From NCBI GenBank assembly GCA_964439835.1, contig CAYTPQ010000003.1:79156-143155 (forward strand): DNA of 64,000 nt. The letters run 5' to 3'. Under the pieces are notes generated by a model. The model was not told where the DNA came from, did not search any database, and worked only from the letters and a program-made list of their open reading frames with translations. Below are positions 57,507 through 64,000 of this stretch, piece by piece (the first letter of the stretch is position 1; every line of letters begins with the position of its first letter). A program made the position numbers and the translations under genes. The stretch comes from JAGNLM01 sp964439835 (GTDB lineage: Bacteria > Pseudomonadota > Gammaproteobacteria > JAABTG01).

Positions 57507-60185
57507 ATGGGGCCCCACTATCTCGACCGGCTCTTCAACCCGCGCACCGTGGCGGTATTCGGTGTCGGCGAACGCCCGGACACGCTCGGCACGCTCATGT
57601 TCCAGAACCTCCTGGCGGGCGGATTCAAGGGCAAGATCTTCGCGATCAACCCGAACCACACCGAGGTGCAGGGTCACAAGAGCTACCCCTCGGTGCGGGA
57701 CGTGGCCGGGCCGGTGGACCTGGCCGTCATCGCCACCCCGGCCGCCACGGTACCCGACATCATTTACCAGTGCGGCGAGCAGGGGGTAAGGGCCGCGCTG
57801 GTGGTCTCGGCGGGGTTCGCGGAGTCCGGGCCGGACGGCGCGCGGCTGCAGCAGGCGATGCTGGAGACCGCGCAGCGCTACGGCATGCGGCTGGTCGGCC
57901 CGAACTGCCTCGGGATGCTGCGTCCGCGCCTCGGCCTGAACGTGACCTTCTGCAAGGGCACGGCGCTTCCTGGCGACCTGGCGCTCGTGTCCCAGTCCGG
58001 GGCGATCTGCACCGCCATCCTCGACTGGGCCGAGCCGCACCAGGTCGGCTTCTCGGCGGTGATATCCCTGGGGGACGCCGCGGACGTCGACTTCGGCGAC
58101 ATCCTCGACTATCTCGCCCTCGACCCCCAGACCCACGGCATCCTGCTGTACGTCGAGGGGACGCAACACACCCGCGGCTTCATCAGCGCCCTGCGCGCCG
58201 CGGCCCGCCTGAAGCCGGTGGTGGTGATCAAGTCCGGCCGCCAGGCCGAGGGCTCGCGCGCCGCCGTCTCCCACACCGCCGCCCTGATCGGCGCCGACGA
58301 CGTCTTCGACGCGGTGCTGGAGCGGGCCGGGGCCGTTCGCGCCAACACCATCGACGACCTGTTCTCGGCGGCCCAGATCCTGTCGAGCGGAGTACGGGTG
58401 GAGGGCAACCGGCTCGCCATCATCACCAACGCCGGCGGACCGGGCGTGATGGCGACGGACCGGGCGGTGGAGCTCGGCTGCCAGGTGCCGCCCCTGAGCG
58501 ACTCGACCCTGCAGGCACTGAACAAGGTCCTGCCGCCCCACTGGTCGCGCGGCAACCCGGTCGACATCCTGGGCGACGCCACGCCCGACCGGTACCAGGA
58601 TGCGGTCTCGGCCTGCCTGAAGGACGACTCCTTCGACGGGGTCATGGTGATCCTGACCCCGCAGGCGATGACCCAGCCGACCGAGGCGGCGAAGGCGGTG
58701 GAAAAGGCGGCCCGCCGCAGCCAGAAGCCGGTGCTGGCCTGCTGGATGGGCGAGCGCCAGGTCGCCGAGGCCTGGTCGCTGTTCTCCTCCAAGCGCCTGC
58801 CCCGCTTCCGCACGCCGGAGGCCACGGTGGAGGGCTTCCACTACCTGTCCGCGTATCACCGTAACCAGAAGCTGCTGCTGCAGGTGCCGGGCCCCCTCTC
58901 CTACCACGACCAGCCCGACGTGGAAGGCGCGCGGCTCATCATCGACGGCGTCCTCTCGGAGCGGCGCAAGGTCCTCACCCCGCTCGAGTCCAAGGCGGTG
59001 CTGGCGGCCTTCCGGATCCCGGTGGTGCAGACGATCCACGCCCACAGCGCCAACGAGGCCCTTGTGGCCGCCGAGTCGCTCGGCTTCCCGGTGGCGATGA
59101 AGGTCAGCTCGCCCGACATCACCCACAAGTCCGACGTGGGCGGCGTGCGCCTGAACATCCGCAACGCCCAGGCCGTGCGCAGCACCTTCAACGAGTTGAT
59201 GGCGGAGACCAAGAGGCAGTTCCCGGACGCCCGGATCACCGGGATCACGGTGGAGCGGATGTACGACACCAGCCACGGGCGCGAGCTTCTGGTCGGCGTG
59301 ACGCGCGACCGCGCCTTCGGCCCGGTCATCACCTTCGGCGCCGGCGGTACCATGGTCGAGGTGCTGCGCGACCGGGCGGTGGCGCTGCCGCCGCTCAACC
59401 GCTTCATCACCCGCAGCCTGATCGGCCGCACCCGGGCGGCGCGCCTGCTGGCCCAGTTCCGCAACCTGCCGCCGGCCGACATGGACGCGGTGGAGAACGT
59501 GCTCTTGCGCGTCTCGGAGATGGTGTGCGAACTCCCGCAGCTGGTGGAGATGGACATCAACCCGCTGATCGCCGACGAGAACGGCGCGGTGGCGGTGGAC
59601 GCGCGGATCGTGGTCGACTACCACGCGCCCTCGCCCGATCGCTACGCGCACATGGCGATCTACCCTTACCCGGCACACCTGGTGACGCACTGGCAGCTCG
59701 CCGACGGGACCAACCTGACGATCCGGCCGATCCGGCCCGAAGACGCCGAGATCGAGCAGGCGTTCGTGCGCGGACTCTCGGCCGAGTCGCGCTACATGCG
59801 CTTCATGCAGACCCTGCAGGAGCTCTCACCGACGATGCTGGTCCGCCTGACCCAGATCGACTACGACCGGGAGATGGCGCTGATCGCGACGGTGGAGCGC
59901 GAGGGGGAGGAGACCGAGCTCGGGGTGGCGCGCTACGCAATCAACCCGGACGGTCGCACCTGCGAGTTCGCCATCGTGATCGCCGACGCCTGGCGGCGCA
60001 AGGGCATCGGCTCGCGGCTGATGACCCAGCTGATGGAGGCGGCGAAGGCGCGGGGCATCAAGACCATGGAGGGCGAGATCCTGGCGAACAACACCAACAT
60101 GCTCTCCCTGGTGCGCCACCTGGGCTTCACGATCCACACCAGCCCCGAAGACCCCGGGATCAAGCACGTTCACCGGACGCTCTGA
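57507..60185 (+). CDS. patZ: Protein lysine acetyltransferase PatZ/Pka-type (ADP-forming acyl-CoA synthetase-like plus GNAT)
   Basis: The 892-residue protein has a CoA-binding/succinyl-CoA-ligase-like half (VAVFGVGERPDTLGTLMFQN, VGPNCLGM, VSQSGAI and the His-region SHTAALIG), an ATP-grasp domain (about residues 480-700, GGVRLNIRNA, FGAGGTMVEVL) and a C-terminal GNAT domain (about 730-892; RRKGIGSRLMTQLM is the acetyl-CoA loop). This order is that of PatZ (YfiQ). It acetylates lysines of metabolic enzymes such as acetyl-CoA synthetase. The first half is normally catalytically dead, with a sensor role. ATG at 57507; ribosome site GAGGATAG upstream. Confidence 0.93.
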   Translation: MGPHYLDRLFNPRTVAVFGVGERPDTLGTLMFQNLLAGGFKGKIFAINPNHTEVQGHKSYPSVRDVAGPVDLAVIATPAATVPDIIYQCGEQGVRAALVVSAGFAESGPDGARLQQAMLETAQRYGMRLVGPNCLGMLRPRLGLNVTFCKGTALPGDLALVSQSGAICTAILDWAEPHQVGFSAVISLGDAADVDFGDILDYLALDPQTHGILLYVEGTQHTRGFISALRAAARLKPVVVIKSGRQAEGSRAAVSHTAALIGADDVFDAVLERAGAVRANTIDDLFSAAQILSSGVRVEGNRLAIITNAGGPGVMATDRAVELGCQVPPLSDSTLQALNKVLPPHWSRGNPVDILGDATPDRYQDAVSACLKDDSFDGVMVILTPQAMTQPTEAAKAVEKAARRSQKPVLACWMGERQVAEAWSLFSSKRLPRFRTPEATVEGFHYLSAYHRNQKLLLQVPGPLSYHDQPDVEGARLIIDGVLSERRKVLTPLESKAVLAAFRIPVVQTIHAHSANEALVAAESLGFPVAMKVSSPDITHKSDVGGVRLNIRNAQAVRSTFNELMAETKRQFPDARITGITVERMYDTSHGRELLVGVTRDRAFGPVITFGAGGTMVEVLRDRAVALPPLNRFITRSLIGRTRAARLLAQFRNLPPADMDAVENVLLRVSEMVCELPQLVEMDINPLIADENGAVAVDARIVVDYHAPSPDRYAHMAIYPYPAHLVTHWQLADGTNLTIRPIRPEDAEIEQAFVRGLSAESRYMRFMQTLQELSPTMLVRLTQIDYDREMALIATVEREGEETELGVARYAINPDGRTCEFAIVIADAWRRKGIGSRLMTQLMEAAKARGIKTMEGEILANNTNMLSLVRHLGFTIHTSPEDPGIKHVHRTL

Positions 60186-60856
60186 TGGAAGACCTGCGCA
60201 CCTCGGAGACCTGGCGTGTCTTCCGGATCCAGGCCGAGCTGATCGACGGCATCGAGACCCTGCACAACCTCGGGCCGGCGGTCTCGGTCTTCGGCAGCTC
60301 GCGCCTCGGCGAGGAATCGCCCTACTACGAAGCGGCGCGGACAGTCGGACGGATCCTCTCCGAGGCGGGCCTCGCGGTGATGACGGGCGGCGGCCCCGGG
60401 CTCATGGAGGCGGCGAACCGGGGGGCCTTCGCGGGCAGGGCCCAGTCGGTCGGCCTGAACATCGCGCTGCCGCACGAGCAGCTGGCGAACCCGCACCAGG
60501 ACCTGAGCCTGTCGTTCCGCTACTTCTTCGTGCGCAAGTTCATGTTCGTGCGCTACGCCCTCGGCTACATCATCTTCCCGGGCGGGTTCGGCACGCTGGA
60601 CGAGCTGTTCGAGGCGCTGACGCTGATCCAGACCGAACGGATCCGTCGCTTCCCGGTGGTGCTGTTCGGCATCGACTACTGGCAGGGCCTGGCCGACTGG
60701 ATGCGCGCCCGGATGCTCGCCGAGGGCTGCATTTCGCCCCAGGACCTGGGCCTGTTCCGCACGACCGACTCCCCCGAGGAGGCGGCGCAAATCATCCTGC
60801 AGCACGTCGACCGTCTGCGCGAGCCGGTGGCGGGCGAACGCCGCGGACCTCTGTAG
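60185..60856 (+). CDS. LOG-family (TIGR00730) nucleotide phosphoribohydrolase-like protein
   Basis: The 223-residue Rossmann-fold protein has SVFGSSRLGEES, MTGGGPGLMEAANRGAF and the family motif FPGGFGTLDELFE. Members are cytokinin-activating or nucleotide 5'-monophosphate phosphoribohydrolases; in bacteria their substrate is often AMP or CMP. The ATG shares one base with the patZ stop (TGATG), so the two are translated together. Confidence 0.9.
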   Translation: MEDLRTSETWRVFRIQAELIDGIETLHNLGPAVSVFGSSRLGEESPYYEAARTVGRILSEAGLAVMTGGGPGLMEAANRGAFAGRAQSVGLNIALPHEQLANPHQDLSLSFRYFFVRKFMFVRYALGYIIFPGGFGTLDELFEALTLIQTERIRRFPVVLFGIDYWQGLADWMRARMLAEGCISPQDLGLFRTTDSPEEAAQIILQHVDRLREPVAGERRGPL

Positions 60857-60883
60857 GTAGCAGGGCGGGGCTGCGCAAGTCCT

Positions 60884-60955
60884 CACCCCGGCGAAAGCTG
60901 GGGTACGGCGATTCGACGTCCCTGAATTCCGTCCCCCCGCCGGAATGACGAGCGA
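60884..60955. repeat. REP-like composite hairpins
   Basis: CCCCGGC at 60886-60892 pairs with GCTGGGG at 60897-60903 (one G-T pair). It is followed by ATTCCG and CGGAAT around 60926-60945 and then GACGAGCGAGGA. It lies between convergent genes and matches the style of 30380-30420. Confidence 0.6.
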
Positions 60956-60961
60956 GGACCG

Positions 60962-61621
60962 CTACAGACCTTGCGAAAATTCGCGCAGACGCGGCGCCGC
61001 CAGGTCCCGCAGCTGGCGATCCTGGAGCCGACCCAGCAGGAGCTGAGCAGCCACGGCGCCGATGAGTGCCAGGAACATGTCCCACTGGCTGTCCCAGGGG
61101 TCGCCCTGGGTGCCGAGGAATTCCACCGCGCCCTCGCCCGCAACCAACGCAACCCCCCACTCGACCAGCTCGTAGGTCGCGCTGATTGCAAGCGCGACGC
61201 AAAGGACAAGGAAGAAGAGCCACTTTCCGGCCACGAGGGGCGAGCGGCGCAGCAGAATCTCACGGGCGACCAGGGCCGGGACGAAGCCCTGCATCAGGTG
61301 GCCGAAGCGGTCGTAGTGGTTGCGGGCGAGGTCGAACAGGTCCTGGACCCAGAAGCCGATCGGGACCTGGGCGTAGGTGTAGTGCCCGCCCAGGATCAGC
61401 ACCAGGGCGTGCAGGAAGATCAGGCGGTAGAGCAGCGGGGTGAGGGGAAACACTTTCCATGTGGCCAGCAGGACGGGCGTGGCAATGAGGACAGGGGCGA
61501 CCTCGAGCCACCAGGTGGCGCGGTCGTTGGGGGCGATGCCGGAGACGAGAAGTGCGACTGCAGTCAGCGCAAGCAGCAGCAGAGGCTCGCGAGGCGACGG
61601 TTGGACCGACGACCCAGTCAT
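60962..61621 (-). CDS. YjdF-like DUF2238 membrane protein
   Basis: The 219-residue protein has about six helices and family landmarks HALVLILGGHYTYAQVP, NHYDRFGHLMQGFVPALVAR and the final GDPWDSQWDMFLALIGAV. The conserved D, H and W residues of the DUF2238 family are present. Function is unknown. A palindrome lies just upstream (61633-61684). Confidence 0.87.
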   Translation of the reverse strand: MTGSSVQPSPREPLLLLALTAVALLVSGIAPNDRATWWLEVAPVLIATPVLLATWKVFPLTPLLYRLIFLHALVLILGGHYTYAQVPIGFWVQDLFDLARNHYDRFGHLMQGFVPALVAREILLRRSPLVAGKWLFFLVLCVALAISATYELVEWGVALVAGEGAVEFLGTQGDPWDSQWDMFLALIGAVAAQLLLGRLQDRQLRDLAAPRLREFSQGL

Positions 61622-61632
61622 ATTGGATTGAC

Positions 61633-61684
61633 CACGAAGGACACAAAGGACACCAAGCCAAGAAACACCTTTGTGTCCTTCGTG
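61633..61684. repeat. Inverted repeat of the CACGAAGGACACAAAGG type
   Basis: The 17-base arm at 61633-61649 is the perfect reverse complement of 61668-61684, with an 18-base loop. Arms like this occur dispersed in many environmental genomes. It lies downstream of mgtE and upstream of the yjdF-like gene. Confidence 0.88.
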
Positions 61685-61715
61685 TTCTTAGTGGCTGATC
61701 TGAAGTCCTGCCCCC

Positions 61716-63152
61716 TCACACGAGGAACATCGCCGCGAGGCCAAGGAAGATGAAGAACCCCATGGAGTCGGTGATGGCCGTCAGGATGACGCTGCTGCCG
61801 AGGGCCGGGTCACGGCCCGCGGTCTTCAGGCCGAGGGGGATGAACACGCCGGCCAGCGAGGCGAGGAGCAGGTTCAGCGTCATCGCGGCCATCATGATCA
61901 GGCCCAGGTGGTGCTCGCGGTAGATGGCGTAGGTCAGGAGCCCCATGACCGAGCCCCAGACCAGCCCGTTCAGCAGGCTCACGGCCACTTCCTTGCGTAG
62001 CAGGTGGCCGATGTTGCCTTCCTGGATCTGGTCCAGGGCGAGCCCGCGGATGGTGAGCGCGGCGGTCTGGTTGCCGGTGTTGCCGCCGATGCTGGCGACG
62101 ATCGGCATCAGGGCGGCGAGCGCGACGACCTTCTCGATCGTGCCCTCGAACACGCCGATGACGCGCGAGGCGACGAAGGCGGTGAGCAGGTTGAGGGCGA
62201 GCCAGCCCCAGCGGTTGCGGGCGCTCTTGGCGATCGGGGCGAACAGGTCTTCGTCCTCGCGCAGACCCGCTTGGGTGAGCATCTCCTTCTCGGCGATCTC
62301 GCGGGTGTAGTCGAGGACGGCGTCGACGGTGAGGCGCCCGACCACCTGGTGGTGGGCGTTGACGACCGGGGCCGACAGCAGGTCGTAGCGCTCGAAGGCC
62401 AGCGCCGCCTCGCGGGCCTCGTCGTAGGTGTGGAAGAAGGTCGGCTCGCGCAACATGACGTCGCCGACGGTCTCCTCGGGGTCGCGGGTCACCAGCGTGG
62501 TGAGCGGCAGGGCACCCTTCAGCACCCCGCCGCGGTCCACGACCACCAGCTCGTTGAAGTGCGCGGGCAGGCCGCCGCGCACGCGCAGGTAGCGCTGGAC
62601 CACGTCGAGGCTCTTGTCCTCGCGCACGCTGACCATGTCCAGGTCCATCAGCGCGCCGACCGAGCCCTCCGGGAAGGCGAGGACCGTCTGCACCTCGGCC
62701 CGATCCTCGCTCGGCAGCGAGCCGAGGAGGTCCGGGACCACGTCCTTCGGCAGGTCCGGCACCAGGTCCGCGATCTCGTCGCTGTCCAGGTGCTGCGCGA
62801 CCTGCAGGATCTCGCGCCGGTCCATGTCGGCGACGAGGGTCTCGCGCACGGCGTCGGAGACTTCCAGCAGGACGGCGCCGTCGAGCTCCGCCGGGACCAG
62901 CGCCCAGACCTGCAGGCGGTCCTCGAGCGGCAGGCTCTCCAGGACGTAGGCGATGTCGGCCGGGTGCAGGCGCGCCAGGCGATTCTGCAGCTCAGTGCGG
63001 TGCTGGCGCACGACCAGGGACTGGACCAGGTCGTGCTGGGCCATGGGCTGGCGGCTCACCAGGTTCTCCACGAGCCGCTGCTTGTTGAGCAGCTCGAGGA
63101 CGTGCTGGAGCGTGGCCTGCAGGCTCTTCTGGTGCTCGATTTCCGATTCCAC
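61716..63152 (-). CDS. mgtE: Magnesium transporter MgtE
   Basis: The 478-residue channel has an N-terminal MgtE-N superhelix (HPADIAYVLESLP), two CBS domains (about residues 165-285) and a five-helix membrane part with ALMPIVASIGGNTGNQTAAL, which forms the ion filter, and the final SSVILTAITDSMGFFIFLGL. The N-domain and CBS domains gate the pore according to cytosolic Mg. It starts 28 bp after the YqhA-like gene ends, so they probably form an operon. Confidence 0.94.
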   Translation of the reverse strand: MESEIEHQKSLQATLQHVLELLNKQRLVENLVSRQPMAQHDLVQSLVVRQHRTELQNRLARLHPADIAYVLESLPLEDRLQVWALVPAELDGAVLLEVSDAVRETLVADMDRREILQVAQHLDSDEIADLVPDLPKDVVPDLLGSLPSEDRAEVQTVLAFPEGSVGALMDLDMVSVREDKSLDVVQRYLRVRGGLPAHFNELVVVDRGGVLKGALPLTTLVTRDPEETVGDVMLREPTFFHTYDEAREAALAFERYDLLSAPVVNAHHQVVGRLTVDAVLDYTREIAEKEMLTQAGLREDEDLFAPIAKSARNRWGWLALNLLTAFVASRVIGVFEGTIEKVVALAALMPIVASIGGNTGNQTAALTIRGLALDQIQEGNIGHLLRKEVAVSLLNGLVWGSVMGLLTYAIYREHHLGLIMMAAMTLNLLLASLAGVFIPLGLKTAGRDPALGSSVILTAITDSMGFFIFLGLAAMFLV

Positions 63153-63180
63153 GGGCCAGTGCTGTCTTGGTCGCGGGCCT

Positions 63181-63687
63181 TCAGTGCTTGGTGGCTGCGG
63201 CGATCCGGTCCATCCAGGCGAGCAGGACCCCCGAGACGACGAGGACGGCGTGGATGCCGACCTTCCACGCCAGCTCGGTGTTGGTGTAGGCGGCGATGTT
63301 GACGAAGGCTTTGAGCAGCTCGATGCCCGAGATCGCCACGATGCTGGCCACCAGCTTGAGCTTGAGGCCGGAGAAGTCCACCTTCCCCATCCACTCGGGC
63401 CGGTCCTCGTGGTCCTCCGTGTGGATCTTGGAGACGAAGTTCTCGTAGCCGCTGAAGATGACGATGAGGAGCAGGTTGCCGACCAGCGACAGGTCGACGA
63501 GCGTCAGCACGGCCAGGATCACCTCGCTCTCGGACGCGCTGAAGATGTGGCCGAGGATGTGGAAGAACTCCTGCACGAACTTGACCAGCAGCATGAGGAT
63601 GCTGACGACGAGGCCAACGTAGATCGGCGCCAGCAGCCAACGGCTGTTGAACATCATCGTCTCGAGGCCGTGCTCGATCCGCTTCAT
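63181..63687 (-). CDS. UPF0114/YqhA-family membrane protein
   Basis: The 168-residue protein has three or four helices and the family core: FNSRWLLAPIYVGLVVSILM, VDLSLVGNLLLIVIFSGYEN and LKLVASIVAISGIELLKAFV. The family's function is not known. ATG at 63687 has GGAGGAA upstream; the frame extends 71 codons further through a repeat and is rejected there. It leads the mgtE unit. Confidence 0.88.
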   Translation of the reverse strand: MKRIEHGLETMMFNSRWLLAPIYVGLVVSILMLLVKFVQEFFHILGHIFSASESEVILAVLTLVDLSLVGNLLLIVIFSGYENFVSKIHTEDHEDRPEWMGKVDFSGLKLKLVASIVAISGIELLKAFVNIAAYTNTELAWKVGIHAVLVVSGVLLAWMDRIAAATKH

Positions 63688-64000
63688 CGTGCGTTCCTCC
63701 CCGGGTCGTGGTGCGGACGGGACGGGCGCGGTCGCCGGGGCCGCGCGGTGGGTGGCGGGATTATCGACGTTCACCGCAGAGGCGCATAGACACGGAGAAA
63801 AGCCTTTCCCGATCAGGGCAGTCTCTGCGCCTCGACCAATGGTGTCTGGCCCCATTGATCGCCATTGGTCGCGGCCACGAGCAGCAGCACCGCGGCCCAC
63901 CTAACCTGTACCCCTGCATTACTCATCACGTTTCCCCCGCACAACGCCTCAGAGCCTGAGAAAGATTTCAGTTTTTCGCCCATGGCCCATCTGTGGCACT
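63688..64000. repeat. Non-coding end region with two repeat types
   Basis: A family B arm (ACCGCAGAGGCGCATAGACA onward, 63773-63797) faces a short partner CTCTGCGCCTC near 63823-63833. Directly after it, CGACCAATGG at 63833-63842 pairs perfectly with CCATTGGTCG at 63862-63871. Its loop carries TGTCTGGCCCCATTGATC, a degenerate relative of the soeA-soeB palindrome core. No gene was found to the window edge. Confidence 0.6.

Noticed and set aside
57435..59690. 750-codon upstream extension of the histone-deacetylase frame
   Set aside because: It is the antisense of patZ; the true start at 57434 has AGGAG and matches the family.
8480..64000. tRNA or other structured RNA genes in the gaps
   Set aside because: I looked for TTCGANTC-type T-arms and CCA ends in the gaps and found none; the strong hairpins are all explained by repeats or terminators.

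Overview
The window is about 64 kb of very GC-rich bacterial chromosome, densely packed with genes and carrying no rRNA, tRNA, CRISPR array, prophage or intact insertion sequence that I could recognise. The gene set points to a sulfur-oxidising gammaproteobacterium, probably of the Chromatiales/Ectothiorhodospira type. The evidence is a complete cytoplasmic sulfite-oxidising molybdoenzyme operon of the SoeABC type, a QseE-QseG-QseF cluster, Mpl, PdxH, TesA-YbbA-YbbP and PatZ in gammaproteobacterial style. The taxon itself is inference; no marker gene such as 16S rRNA is present.

Layout. 1-3.7 kb: the end of a coiled-coil LysM protein and the helicase HrpB. 3.7-8.5 kb: soeABC, with a perfect 27-bp inverted repeat between soeA and soeB. 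8.6-14 kb: a hemerythrin-tipped GGDEF protein, a lytic transglycosylase, an FKBP isomerase, a rhodanese and a sugar-kinase-like protein. 14-19.1 kb: anaerobic ribonucleotide reductase. Here the NrdD main chain lacks its glycyl-radical tail, and the tail is encoded by its own 55-codon ORF 115 bp downstream. A BT1-family transporter separates this pair from nrdG. 19.2-22.4 kb: a nitronate monooxygenase-like enzyme, a TauD-like dioxygenase and a YhcC radical-SAM protein. 22.5-30.4 kb: an OmpA-domain protein, qseEGF, an inositol-phosphatase-like enzyme and a large GGDEF/EAL protein. 30.4-38.1 kb: MetY, a truncated TerC remnant, a PHA-granule regulator, MtfA, a YdjC deacetylase with a GT2 glycosyltransferase, and an operon of a membrane protein, Mpl and a LON-domain protein. 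38.4-46 kb: SDR, PdxH, a YeeZ-like protein, TrmH, an aminopeptidase, a small Cys-rich membrane protein, a HAD phosphatase, DUF1499 and TesA. 45.6-56.4 kb: YbbA-YbbP, a secreted protein, an AI-2E exporter-family protein, an M23 peptidase, a class V aminotransferase, GlgX and MoaA. 56.5-63.7 kb: a histone-deacetylase-like enzyme divergent from the lysine acetyltransferase PatZ, a LOG-family protein, YjdF, MgtE and a YqhA-like protein.

The intergenic DNA is unusually patterned. A palindromic repeat of about 108 bp occurs four times, with a fifth 46-bp internally deleted copy. At least three other palindromic families are present. Every gap longer than about 60 bp between convergent genes contains one of these elements, which suggests they mark or serve as transcription ends. 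How genes fit together: MoaA makes the molybdopterin precursor that SoeA needs. NrdD, its separate radical tail and NrdG supply dNTPs without oxygen, probably from a promoter with FNR-like and NrdR-like sites. QseE/QseF/QseG and the two GGDEF proteins form the main visible signalling capacity.
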